Origin: CAVVZJ01 sp963752755
GTDB lineage: Bacteria; Planctomycetota; Planctomycetia; Isosphaerales; Isosphaeraceae
NCBI GenBank assembly: GCA_963752755.1
Contig: CAVVZJ010000001.1
Location: 2,480,001 to 2,544,000 of the forward strand
Direction of reading: 5' to 3'
DNA length: 64,000 nt
Position numbers and translations under genes: made by a program. The notes under the pieces are model-generated. The model saw only the letters and a list, made by a program, of their open reading frames with translations, searched no databases and was not told where the DNA came from. The stretch's first letter is position 1. Each line of letters starts with the position of its first letter. Of this stretch, positions 1 to 10,063 are shown in pieces.

Positions 1-253
1 CTCGCCGCCGGCAATGCGGGATGCGCCGCCGCAAGGCCAGGCACAGAATCCGACGCCGATCGGACGAATCGCCCTCGGCCGGGGGACAGAACGGCACGGG
101 TGGTGCGAAGTGACTCCAATCCAAGGGAGGATCCCGGGCTAGGCCCCCGGACATGCCCCACGCGGCACCCCCCGCGTCGGGACGTTTCGGGGTCCGGAGC
201 TGGGGTCCGATCGTCTTCTTTGTCGTCAGGGGATGCAGTTGAGGAGTCTATCG

Positions 254-2007
254 ATGCGAATCTCGTTGCGGTCGGCCGTGCTGCGCGGTCTGCCCTCGCC
301 GGCCTGGTGCTGGCTCCGGTCGCGGCCCGTGCCGCCGAACCGGTCGAGAGGGCCCTGCCGCCCTCGACCATCGGCTTTCTCAAGATCGAGAACGCCGCCA
401 AGTTACGCCAGGCGTTCTCCGAAAGTCAGGCCGGACAGCTCCTGGCCGACCCGGCCATGAAGCCGCTCAAGGAGCGGTTCGCTCAGATGCTCGAGCAGCC
501 GAGCCAGCAGCTCAAGCAGGCCGTCGGGGTCACGATCCCCGAGCTGTTCGAGCTCCCCGAAGGCCAGGTCGCCTTCGCCGTGGTCGCCCGCGACAACAAG
601 GAGATGCCCGTCTCCATCCTCCTGACCGCGGATGCCGGCGAGAACGCCGAGAAGATGTCCGAGGTGATGACCCGCGCCACCGAGGAGGCCGAGAAGTCCG
701 GTAACGCCAAGGTTGCCACCGAGGACTTCCAGGGTACCCAGCTCCATATCATCCGCGGACCGAACGTCGAGGATCGGGACACCGGCCTGATCTGGGCCAA
801 GCAAGGCTCGACCTTCTTCATCGGCTCCGACGTGCCCGCCCTGAAGGACCTGATCTCCCACGCCGAGGGCCGCGACCAGTCGCTCGCCTCCAGCGAACTC
901 TATGGCGAGGTGCTCACCCGCGTCGGCAAGGATTCCCAGGTTCTCTGGTTTCTCGACATCTCCCAGGCGATCGCCCTGGGCACACAGGTCGCCTCCCAGA
1001 ACGGCGCCAACGGCGAGCAGATCGCCGCGCAGCTCCAGATCCTCGGCCTCAACAGCCTCAAGGCGCTCGGCGGCAGCTTCTCCTTCAGCGTCGGTAACTT
1101 CGACTCGGTCGGCAAGGTCTTCCTCTACTCCCCCGGCCCCTCGACCGGCCTGGTGAAGATCTTCCAGATGCCGGCCACGAACCTCAAGCCCCAGCCCTGG
1201 GTGCCCGCCGGCGCCGCCAGCTACCAGTCGGTCTCCTGGGACCTCGACGCCGCTTGGACCGCCATCAATGAGCTGGTCGATCAGTTCGCCCCCGGCGTCA
1301 TGGATCAGGTCTCCAAGGGTCTGGCCGGTCCCAACGGCGAAGGGCTCGACCTGAAGCGCGACGTCTTCGGTCCTCTCGGCGACCGGCTGACGATCATCAG
1401 CGACTTCAAGAAGCCGATCACCGACAAGAGCCAGCGGCTCCTGCTCGGCGTCGCTCTCGAAGACGCCAAGGCCTTCCAGACCACGCTCAACAAGATCTTC
1501 GACCTGGCCGGCGCCGCACCCAAGAAGCGCACCTTCCAGGGCAACACGATCTACGATTTCGACATCCCCGCTGAGTTTAGCCAGACCAGCGGCATTGCCG
1601 GCCCCATCAGCCTCACGATCGCCAAGGATACCCTGTTCGTCTCGAGCGAGCCGTCGCTGCTCGAGCAGGTTCTCCGACCCGGCGGCCCCGGACTGGCCGA
1701 CAGCCCCGAGTTCCAGCAGCTCAACCAGTTCTACCCGGCCGAGGCCAGCACCCTCTCCTACCAGAAGCCCGAGGAACAGGCCCGCGCCGCCTACAGCATG
1801 TTCAAGGGTGGCCAGCTCCAGGAAGCCCTCAAGCAGGCCGCGGCCAACGACCCGAACGCGCCCGACTTTGGCAAGCTGCTCGATCCGGACGTCCTCCCCG
1901 AGTTCGAGGTCTTCGAGAAGTACCTCGCGCCCGGAGGCGGCTACGGCGTCATGACTCAGGACGGTGTCCTGTTCACCCAGTTCACCATCCGCAAGAAGCA
2001 ACCCTGA
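254..2007 (+). CDS. Exported planctomycete protein, DUF3352-like (frameshifted near its start)
   Basis: I do not recognise a biochemical function. The bulk of the protein (from about base 300) is a soluble sequence with repeated 'FLKI/FIGSD' strands and segments on overestimating 'DRLTIISDF', resembling the exported DUF3352-type proteins common in planctomycetes. The N-terminus MRISLRSAVLRGL starts at ATG 254 behind GAGGAG (241-246), but continues in another frame; adding one C to the CCC run at 293-295 joins it to LAGLVLAPVAARAAEP, giving a normal Sec signal peptide with an AxA-A cleavage site and a protein of 584 residues. A GTG at 100 opens the same downstream frame without a break, but its first 60 codons look non-coding. 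It is followed by a strong terminator and appears monocistronic. Confidence 0.7.
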
Positions 2008-2052
2008 TCACAGGCGGCTGGATTCTGTAAACGACTGATGCCGGAATGAGTT

Positions 2053-2096
2053 ACGGCGGCGACCGGGGAGACTTCTCCGGTCGCCGTCGTCGTTTT
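2053..2096 (+). terminator. Rho-independent terminator after the first gene
   Basis: A 14-bp stem (2053-2066 with 2077-2090, one G-T wobble) closes a 10-base loop and is followed by CGTTTT. It lies 46 bases after the stop at 2007 and ahead of the next start at 2218. Confidence 0.75.
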
Positions 2097-2217
2097 CCCG
2101 GAGATCGTCTCAAGCCGCAAAGCCCGCGAGTCCGATACGACCGTAACGTCAATCCGACCAAACTCCGACCTCGCGCCGGGGAGGTCGCGGATCGTGCCAT
2201 GTCGGGGAGGAGAAGGG

Positions 2218-4604
2218 ATGTTCGACCGCAATCGTGACCGGGCGACTCGTGCGAACGCCTCCACCCGGGCCCGCCTCTGCGCCGGGCCTGCCGGTTGACC
2301 GTGGAGAACCTGGAGGGCCGGCAGCTCCTCGCCACCCTGGCCCCGATCCCCACGGTCAATTCGCCCGCCACCGTGGGCTACCAGGTCCCCCTCCAGGGCG
2401 GAGCCACCGGCAACCAGACGTTCACCGTTACGTCGAGCAACCCCGACGTCAAGGTCTCCGTCGCGAACGGCAAGTTCTGGACGGTCGGCGTCAAGCACGA
2501 CTCCAGCGGACCCAACGACCCGGCCTTCATCGGCTCCTTGACCTTCCAGCTCTTCGGTGACCTGACCCCGATGACCGTCTCGAAGATCGAGCAGCTCATC
2601 TCCACCGGCTTCTACACAAGCCCCACCGTGCCCGGCACCAGCGGCGCTCCGCAGTTGCCCAGCAAGAACTTCCACCGGATCGTCTCCGGCTTCGTCGCCC
2701 AGGGCGGCTCCCAGACCGGCAATGGCACGGGCAGCCTGAACGCCCCGGGCTACCCCTTCCCCGACGAGTTCGTCCAGCAGCTCGTCTTCGACGGCTCCGG
2801 TCAGCTCGCCATGGCCAACGCTGGCGACGACACCAACGACTCCCAGTTCTTCGTCACCTACGGCCCGACCCGCAACCTTGACTACAACCACACCATCTTC
2901 GGTCAGCTCGTGGCCGGCGCCTCCACCTTTGCCCAGATGGAGAAGGTCGCGACCCAGGCGAACTCGTCCGGCGAAAACTCCGTGCCGGTCAGCCCCGTCC
3001 TGATCACCTCATCGACGCTCTCGAACACGAACCCGAACGGCGTCCTGCACGTTGATACGACCGGCGCCACGGCCGGCGAGACCTCCAACGTGACCGTTAC
3101 GGCCACCGACCCGAGCGACGGCACGAAAGTCACCCGAACCTTCCAGGTCAACGTCACTCCCAACCAAACGACCGCCCAGGACGGGACGGTCCAGCCGGTC
3201 AACGAGCCGGCTTTCCTGAACCCCGTGCCCAACCTCGTCGTCGCCACGGGCCAGCCCGCCATCTTCCAGCTCACCGCCACCAACCCCGAGCCGACGGACA
3301 CCCTGACCTACGTCGTCAACGGCGGAACCTCCAACGGCGCCTTCACCCAGGTCCAGAACGCCACCGCCACCGTGGACAGCAACGGCGTCGTCACCGTCAC
3401 GCCCAACGCCAACTTCACCGGCGTCATCAACCTCCAGGTCGGCGTCCGCGACCAGGCGGACCACGGGCGGTCCACCAACATCACCGACCCAGCGAACTAC
3501 GACACCCAGCAAATCACCCTGACCGTCCGCAACGGCGCCGTCGTCAATCTCCAGCCGATCGCCGCGCCCGGCACCGCGACGGCCATTGTCAACACGGCCT
3601 CGACCATCCAGCTGGCCGGCCTGACCGCAAACCCCAACTCAACCACCCAGACACTCAATTATGAGCTGCTCCAGAGTCCCCAGCACGGCACCCTCACCAA
3701 CTTCGACGCCGCGAACGGCACCTTTACCTACACACCCAACCCCGGTTACCTCGGCAACGATACCGTCCAGTACCGCGTCACCGACGTCGGCGCTCCCACC
3801 CCGAACCTCACCAGCCAGCCGGCCACCTTCACGATCAACGTCACCGGCGCCAACACCGGCGCGGTCCGCGTGATCGACCGCGTCCTGATCGTCACCCCGC
3901 CGCCAAGGACCGACCACGGAACCAACACGATCCGCGTCGAGACGACGAACTCGGGCGCAAACTACCAGATCCTGGTCAACGGCCAGGTCGACACGAACAT
4001 GCCGGCCGTGACAGCCATCGACCGCCTGGTGATCTACGGCGCCAAGGCGAGCGACCAGATCTCCGTCGGCTCCGATGTCACGATCCCGGCCCTTCTCAGC
4101 GGCGGGCAAGGCGGCGTCAACCTCCTCCAGGCCGGCGGCGGCCCGAGCCGACTCCACGGCTGGTTCGGTCGCAACACCCTGGTCGGCGGCCCCCAGGCCG
4201 ACGCCCTGATCGGTCGCACAGGCCACGTCCGCTTCCGCCCCAGCGCCGGCAAGGATCTGATCTTCGCCGGACAGGCCAATCCCGGCCGTCGCTACGGCGT
4301 CATCAGCCTGCCCACGTTCCGGTTCTCCTCCCAGCCCAAACCGCCCACCGGCACGTTTTACCGCTACGTCGGCAACCGCCTCGTCGCGATTCAGACCCCG
4401 CCGCTCCTCGTCCGCGCCACCGATCATCCCCTCATCGGCGCCAACCATGTCCCCCGCACTCCCAACACGACCACAGCCGGTCAGGCCGCCACCGCCGCCG
4501 CGCAAGAGCCAGGAACACGACCACCACCCCGTAAGTCACAACAGCCGATTTCTGATCACCAGACGGGCGAGCGAAGAATGCCCTTCGCTCGCTCGGATCG
4601 GTGA
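2218..4604 (+). CDS. Secreted cyclophilin-type peptidyl-prolyl isomerase with Ig/cadherin-like repeats
   Basis: ATG 2218 sits behind GGGGAGGAG and begins MFDRNRDRATRANASTRARL; one missing base near 2277 joins it to RRACRLTVENLEGRQLLA, the planctomycete LExR-xLL motif that marks exported proteins. Repaired length is 795 residues. A cyclophilin domain follows (about residues 105-235): FHRIVSGFVAQGG supplies the Arg, Phe and Gln of the active site, QFFVTY the second Phe, and LDYNHTIFG the Leu and His; the usual Trp is Asn. Behind it are two or three Ig/cadherin-like segments (FTGVINLQVGVRD, YLGNDTVQYRVTD) and a Gly-rich RTX-like stretch (LLSGGQGGVNLLQAGGG). It probably folds or binds proteins outside the cytoplasm or on the surface. 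The last 25 codons are low complexity, so the exact C-terminus is uncertain. Confidence 0.8.
4567..4592. terminator. Possible bidirectional terminator hairpin
   Basis: A perfect 10-bp inverted repeat (4567-4576 with 4583-4592) with a 6-base loop lies between the convergent cyclophilin and cupin genes. It overlaps the last codons of the former and has no T-run, so the role is a guess. Confidence 0.35.
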
Positions 4605-4640
4605 ACTCCTCCGGGTACTGAGCCACTCCTCGTGTCGATC

Positions 4641-5108
4641 CTAGGGCTTCCCGCGACTGGCCCACTTGACGAAGTAAAAGACGATCGGTGTCTTGCCCGT
4701 ATTGACGATCCCGTGCGGAGCCTGTGGCGCCGTGTACATCACACTCCCCGGGCCGACCTGGGTGGTCTCGCCATCGCAGACGATCTCGCCCTCGCCGCTC
4801 TCAATGATCATCACTTCCTCTTCGAGGTGCGTATGCGGCGGGTGGGGGCTCTTGCCCGGTGGCAGGACGAAGCGGCCGGTGACGAACTTCTCGCTGGCCG
4901 GGGTGTCGCCAGCGAGGTAGAGGCCGATCTCACCCGCCGGCTCGCCCTCATATTCGTAGTTGTCCATCTTGAGCTGGTCGAGTGTCACCGTCCGGGACTT
5001 GACCATCTCGGCCCTCTCCCGGGCGAAGGCAAACTCGCGCGCGGCCCAGCCCGTGGCCAGCGCCAGTGCCAGGAGGTACAAGAAACGAACCGACGCATGC
5101 GTCTTCAT
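4641..5108 (-). CDS. Exported cupin-domain protein
   Basis: 155 residues. The first 29 (MKTHASVRFLYLLALALATG and following) form a signal peptide or membrane anchor. A single cupin barrel follows: motif 1 is PHPPHTHLEEEVMIIESGEG, with the two His and Glu expected to hold a metal, and motif 2 is TAPQAPHGIVNTG with the third His. The substrate cannot be told from sequence; small cupins of this type may be sugar isomerases, dioxygenases or binding proteins. It is the last of a minus-strand run after the phosphodiesterase, 54 bases away, so co-transcription is possible. Confidence 0.8.
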   Translation of the reverse strand: MKTHASVRFLYLLALALATGWAAREFAFARERAEMVKSRTVTLDQLKMDNYEYEGEPAGEIGLYLAGDTPASEKFVTGRFVLPPGKSPHPPHTHLEEEVMIIESGEGEIVCDGETTQVGPGSVMYTAPQAPHGIVNTGKTPIVFYFVKWASRGKP

Positions 5109-5162
5109 CGAGGAGTCTCCGTATCTTGGTGGGTCGGCAGGGTGACGGTCGCGAATCCAGAG

Positions 5163-6566
5163 TCAGGACGACGGCAGGAGAGCGTCGAGCACCAGGCGGT
5201 GAACCTCGGTCATTTCGAGGGCCGGACCCGACGATGGGGGTGGACCGTCGCCAACGAGGATCGGACGGTCGGCTTCCTGATCGGCGCGGAGGCCGTGGCT
5301 GCCGCGGACGAGGGAAGGGTCGAGGGGGACCACGTCGAAGAGGGTCCGAAAGCCCAGCTTCTTCTGGAGCAGCCGACGCGCCGCGCGGAGCTTCGGGGCG
5401 CGGAGGGCGGGGTCGAAAAACAGCTCGCAAGGATCGTAGCCGGGCTTGCGATGGATGTCCACTGTGCGCGCGTAGTCGGGAGCCTGGGCATCATCGAGCC
5501 AGAAGGGATAGGCGAACCAGGCGTCCGGCTCCGCCAGAGCGACGAGTTCTCCCGATCGCGGGTGATCGAGCCCCACCTCGGCGCGGGCCTCGCCCTCAAG
5601 GACGCGACCCACGCCCGGCTCGCTTGCGAGCTGCTCACGGACCCGGTGCCGGTCCGCCGGATCGGCAACGTGGATGTGGGCCAGCTGATGGTCACAGACC
5701 GCGAAGGCCCGGCTGCTCAAGGGGTCGAAGACCTCGCCAAACGGGCCGGGGCGGATGTTGAGCAGACCGGCGCGTCGGAGAAGTCGGTTCGGGAGGACGG
5801 CGCGGGAGACATCGCAATGGCCGTACTCGCTCACGATCCAGACCCGGGCGCCGGCGCGGTTGGCCGCGTCGAGCAAGGGGGCGCAGGCGTCGTCCAGCTC
5901 GCGGACGAGGCGGGGCATGTCGGAACCGGAAGGGCCGAATCGCTGGGGGTCGTAGTCGAGGTGGGGAAGGTAGACGAGTGTCAGGTCCGGACGCTCGTTC
6001 GCCAGGGTCCACGCGGCGCATCGGGCGATCCAGGCCGTGCAAGGGAGGCTGGCGGTCGGTCCCCAGAAGGTAGGAAAGGGAAATCGCCCGAGGTCGGACT
6101 CCAGGCGTTCGGTCAGGCCCGGGGGATTGCCGTGGATGCCGAAGGCCTTGTTGCCGTCGGCGCCGTAGTAGGGTTTCGGGGTGACGCTCAGATCGACGGC
6201 GGCCCCCTGGTTGAACCACCAGAAGAGCTTCGCCACCTTGAGCGATCGGCCCCGTTCGCTGGCAAGGCGGCGGGCGGTGACGTAGAGCTGCTCGGCCTGA
6301 ATCAAGGCGTTCGACTGCTGCCAGAAGCGGACCTCGCCCGTGTCGCGAAAGTACCAGCCGTTGCCGACAATCCCGTGCCCGCTCGGGGGCAGGCCGGTGA
6401 GCATGGTGGCCTGAGCCGTGCAGGTGACGGCCGGCACAGCCTCGACCAGCGAACGCGACCAGCCCCGTTCCGCAAGGGTACGGAGCCGATTTGCCAGGGG
6501 GAGGAGTCGGCCCGTGAGGCCGACGGCGTTGACCAGGATGAGGGGGGCGGGATCAGCCACGGGCAT
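5163..6566 (-). CDS. Alkaline phosphatase superfamily protein (nucleotide pyrophosphatase/phosphodiesterase type)
   Basis: 467 residues from ATG 6566 (a TTG 12 bases upstream is in frame but weaker). The type I phosphodiesterase/nucleotide pyrophosphatase pattern is clear: LILVNAVGLT at the N-terminus, then VTCTAQATMLTGLPPSGHG with the Thr that would be the nucleophile, LVYLPHLDYDP, IVSEYGHCDV and VCDHQLAHIHV carrying the metal-binding Asp and His residues. No signal peptide is visible, so it is probably cytoplasmic. Close relatives of this type occur in the bacterial ebo gene clusters, but none of the other ebo genes is next to it here. The substrate is unknown. Confidence 0.8.
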   Translation of the reverse strand: MPVADPAPLILVNAVGLTGRLLPLANRLRTLAERGWSRSLVEAVPAVTCTAQATMLTGLPPSGHGIVGNGWYFRDTGEVRFWQQSNALIQAEQLYVTARRLASERGRSLKVAKLFWWFNQGAAVDLSVTPKPYYGADGNKAFGIHGNPPGLTERLESDLGRFPFPTFWGPTASLPCTAWIARCAAWTLANERPDLTLVYLPHLDYDPQRFGPSGSDMPRLVRELDDACAPLLDAANRAGARVWIVSEYGHCDVSRAVLPNRLLRRAGLLNIRPGPFGEVFDPLSSRAFAVCDHQLAHIHVADPADRHRVREQLASEPGVGRVLEGEARAEVGLDHPRSGELVALAEPDAWFAYPFWLDDAQAPDYARTVDIHRKPGYDPCELFFDPALRAPKLRAARRLLQKKLGFRTLFDVVPLDPSLVRGSHGLRADQEADRPILVGDGPPPSSGPALEMTEVHRLVLDALLPSS

Positions 6567-6613
6567 CGGCTCTCGCAATTCGCGGGCGGGGTGACACCAG
6601 GATCAACGGTCTC

Positions 6614-8556
6614 CTACGCCTCCACGGAGACCGGCTTGGGCTTGTCGGTCGGCTTGCGGAGGGACTCGATCTGAGAGGTGTAGGTGTTGACCAGCTCGCG
6701 GCGGCTGAGAAGGCCGATGAGTTGGGTGGAGTCGTCAGGCTCAACGACGGGGATCTCGTCGAGGTTCAACTCGGTCATGCGTTTGAGGGCGGTATGGAGG
6801 TCATCCTTGAGGGTGACCGTGCGGACGGGCCGGGTCGCGAAGTCGGCCGCGAGCACGAGGGCACCGACGTGGGTCCCCAGCAGGGCGAGGCGAACGTCCC
6901 GCAGGGAGAAAATGCCGGAGAGGCGGCCCTCGCGATCGACGACGGGAAAGAGCGTCTCGGTCGAGTTGGCGACCCGTCGGAGGATCTCGTCGAAGTCGGC
7001 CGATTCCGGGATGCGCTCGATGCTCTCGGTGCGGACCTGGACCTGGGCGACGCGGAGGCGTTCGAGCACGTCGATGACGAAGTCCCCCTGGTGGGCGGGG
7101 CTGTCGATCGGGCTGTTGACCTGCTCCTCGTAGATCGTCCAGCGCCGGGAGAGGGCGATGTTCAGGCCGCAGACGAGCATCAAGGGTACGAGCAGGCTGT
7201 AGTTACCGCACATCTCGCAGACCATGATGATTGAGGTCAAGGGGCACTTTGCAACCCCGGCGAAGAAGCCGCCCATACCGACCATCGCGAATGCGGCCGG
7301 GTCGGTTCCGAGGGAGGGGATGTAATGCTCCAGGAACATTCCGAACGCCCCGCCGAGCATGCCCCCGATGAAGACCGAAGGCCCGAAGACGCCGCCGCTG
7401 CCGCCGGAGCTGATCGTCAGGCTGGTCGAGACGATCTTGAGCATCGCCAGGATCAGCAGCGTGCCCATCATCATGTTCGGCTTGAAGACGGACTCGCCCG
7501 GCTGGGCGAGACTGGCCGGCATGCCGATCGCCCCCCACTGCACCCAGCCGTAGCCGCCGCTCATCAACTGCGGCAGCCAGAGGGCCATGATTCCCAGCAT
7601 CAGGCCGCCGAGGGCCGGTTTGACGTGGCGAGGAATCGCGATCTTGTGGAAGAAGTAGTCGCGGGAGCCGTAGAAGAACCGCACATACAGCCACCCGACC
7701 GCCGAGCAGATCACGGCCAACAACGCGAACGCGGGCAGCTCCATCAAGCCGTGGAATTTCAATTGCGGCACCAGGAAGATCGGCTTGGGGTCGATCATCG
7801 TGGCAAAGACCGAGTAGGCCACGATCGAGCTGGCCAGGCAGGGGAGCAAGGCGGCGGGTTCGACGGCCGTCGAGGCGTACAGGATTTCGATGCCGAAGAG
7901 CGCCCCACCGAGCGGGCGCGGAAGATGGCGCCAATGCCGCCCGCGGCGCCCGCCAGTACAAGCAGCCGGCGCTCGTCCGGGGTCAGACGGAGCATCCTCG
8001 CGAGGAACGACCCGAAACCGGCCCCGATCTGCGCAATCGGCCCCTCCTGGCCGGCCGAGCCGCCTGTGCCGATCGTAATGACCGAGGCGACCGCCTTGAT
8101 CAAGGGAACCCGGCTCCGGATCAGGCCGCCGCCGCGGTGGAACGCCTTGACCAAGGCGTCGGTTCCGTGGCCCTCCGCCTCAGGGGCCCAGGTGAAGACA
8201 ATGAAACCGGAGATCAGGCCCCCGATCGTCGGCACGAGCAAGATCAGCCACCACGATTCCGGGAGGGACATCGGATGCCCCTCCTTGGCCTCGCCGGTCG
8301 GCGGGATGCGCAGGCCCATGAGGTCGCCGAGGACGTGGTGGGACGTCCAGTCCAGAGCGAGCAGGAAGGCCACGGCGCCCAGGCCAGCGACCACGCCGAC
8401 CAGGGGGCTGCAGACCGCCACGCGACCGGCGCCCGGGGTGGCCCAGCGTGTCGCCAGGTGCCGGAGCAGCCTCCCGAGGGCGGAGGCGGGACGACTCCGG
8501 GCTATGGGCTCATCCAGGTTCGCGGGCGATTCCTCCGGGACCTGTCCATTCGACAT
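6614..8556 (-). CDS. ClC-family chloride channel or transporter with CBS domain pair (one frameshift)
   Basis: An integral membrane protein for chloride or another anion. The N-terminal half (from ATG 8556) contains GTGGSAGQEGPIAQIGA, matching the ClC GxEGP filter motif with Gln where Arg is common and the gating Glu kept. The C-terminal half has GSGGVFGPSVFIGGMLGG, matching the second filter motif, followed by two CBS domains (from about 7100 down) of the kind that bind adenine nucleotides. The halves are in different frames: one missing C near 7917 restores IFRAPLGGALFGIE and a 647-residue protein. It starts 63 bases after trmB, on the same strand. Confidence 0.88.
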
Positions 8557-8619
8557 CGGCTTCTCCCCTGGGGACGTTGGGCGCCATCGGCATCGCGGTG
8601 GCTTCGGGTATCCGTGGAT

Positions 8620-9285
8620 TCACGATCCGTCGTCGTTGCGGACGCGGTCGGGTGCGTCTGCTCGGGCGAGTCGGACATGAGCCCGGTAGATCGGACGCCC
8701 TTCGATGCGATACTTGCGCTCGAAGTTGGTCAGGTAATCGAGGTCATGTTCAGGTGTATTCGGCTCGGGGGGGGGCAGGGGGGCAAATTCGGGGTGAGCG
8801 TCGAGGATTGAGCCCATCTCGCGGAAGTAGTCCTCAACGTCGGTGGCGATCCAGAAGTCGCCACCGGGCACGAGCACGCGGGCGACCTCGCGGACGAACT
8901 CATCCGTGAACACACGACGTTTCTTGTGGCGCTTCTTCCACCAGGGATCAGGAAAGTACACGTGGACAGCAGCCAGGCTGGCAGGCGGCACCAGATCACG
9001 GAGCAGGCGCCGGGCGTCGCCAGGGATAACACGAACGTTCGACAACCCGCTCTTCGCCACCCGCTCGGCGGCCTTGCGGGCGTACTTGCGGGAGATCTCG
9101 ACTCCGAGGAAGTGGTGCGACGGTCGGCGACGGGCGGCGTTGATGAGAAAGAGCCCCTTACCGGGACCAATCTCCAACTCAACCGGACGGTCGTCGCCGA
9201 ACAGGGCGGGCCAGGAGAGGGGCGCGGTGGGAAAATCAAGGAGGGCCTGAGAGACGTCGAGCGGGGGTCGAGGTTCTGCGGTCAT
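8620..9285 (-). CDS. trmB: tRNA (guanine-N7-)-methyltransferase
   Basis: Transfers methyl from S-adenosylmethionine to N7 of G46 in tRNA. 221 residues from ATG 9285; the open frame continues further upstream only because it overlaps the dehydratase gene. The SAM site is ELEIGPGKGLFLINAA, the acidic residue on beta-2 is in FLGVEIS, and the family signature VYFPDPWWKKRHKKRR is present, as is the C-terminal DYLTNFERKY. The start lies four bases after the stop of the FabZ-like gene, so the two are one transcript. Confidence 0.92.
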   Translation of the reverse strand: MTAEPRPPLDVSQALLDFPTAPLSWPALFGDDRPVELEIGPGKGLFLINAARRRPSHHFLGVEISRKYARKAAERVAKSGLSNVRVIPGDARRLLRDLVPPASLAAVHVYFPDPWWKKRHKKRRVFTDEFVREVARVLVPGGDFWIATDVEDYFREMGSILDAHPEFAPLPPPEPNTPEHDLDYLTNFERKYRIEGRPIYRAHVRLARADAPDRVRNDDGS

Positions 9286-9289
9286 CGGC

Positions 9290-9784
9290 TCAGGGGGTCG
9301 AGCGGGCAGAGAGGGGAACACCGATGATCTTGCCGTGGAAGACCATGTTGCCATCGACGAAGCCCTGGGCCTCGAAGATGGTCTGGCGACGATGGATGCG
9401 CGTGGCCTTGGCCATGACCACCAGGCGGTCGCCCGGCCGGACCTGGCCCCGGAATCGCACGTCTTCCATACCGCCGAACCCGATGAAGCCTTCCCGGTTG
9501 AGATCAATGACGTGGCAGTAGAAACTACAGAGCTGGGCCGCGGCCTCGCACATCAGGACGCCCGGCATGAGCGGATAGTCAGGCATGTGCCCGCGGACCC
9601 AGAACTCGTCGTGGCGAACATCCTTGTAGCCGACGATCAGGTTCTCGTCCTGATCGACGTGGATGATGGCTGTGAGTTGCTCCATCTCGAAGCGCTGCGG
9701 ATTGCCCCGGCGGATGGCCTCCAGGTCGTACAGGATCTGGGAAGTGTCGATCGTGGCCGGATCGACCATGGCGACGGGCGGCAT
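9290..9784 (-). CDS. FabZ/FabA-like beta-hydroxyacyl-ACP dehydratase (hotdog fold)
   Basis: 164 residues from ATG 9784, with GAGGAT eight bases upstream. The hotdog-fold dehydratase motif is GHMPDYPLMPGVLMCEAAAQ, with the catalytic His and Glu and the PGVL turn; FRGQVRPGDRLVV and IFEAQGFVDGNMVFHGKI follow as in FabZ. It should dehydrate 3-hydroxyacyl-ACP in fatty-acid or specialised acyl-chain synthesis. The N-terminal 30 residues are longer than in classical FabZ, and the protein is divergent enough that a role in a special lipid pathway, such as that of the ketosynthase operon at 56.4 kb, is possible. It leads a two-gene transcript with trmB. Confidence 0.82.
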   Translation of the reverse strand: MPPVAMVDPATIDTSQILYDLEAIRRGNPQRFEMEQLTAIIHVDQDENLIVGYKDVRHDEFWVRGHMPDYPLMPGVLMCEAAAQLCSFYCHVIDLNREGFIGFGGMEDVRFRGQVRPGDRLVVMAKATRIHRRQTIFEAQGFVDGNMVFHGKIIGVPLSARSTP

Positions 9785-10063
9785 GCCAATCAATCCTCGG
9801 GCGCGAGTCGGGTCGCCGGACTCGCCGCGGACGGTCCTCGATCGAAAGCGACCGGAAAAGCCCGGACACTCGAGCCCCACGGGGGCCTTCGGCGTACAAC
9901 GGCTGGCCGTTTGGTTTGTTCTTCCGCTATCATGACTTGCCGCCCGGCCCCTCGCAAGGGCTTTCACCGGGATGGGCCGCGGGTCGCGAGTCACGCGGCA
10001 CGGGTCACGGGTCAACGGCTGGCCGGAGTGGCCGCGGGAGCCGGTCCGGGGAAGCTGTCAACC

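Noticed and set aside
4632..6674. A 680-codon plus-strand frame
   Set aside because: It lies opposite the cupin and phosphodiesterase genes, has no family-like sequence and mirrors their codons.
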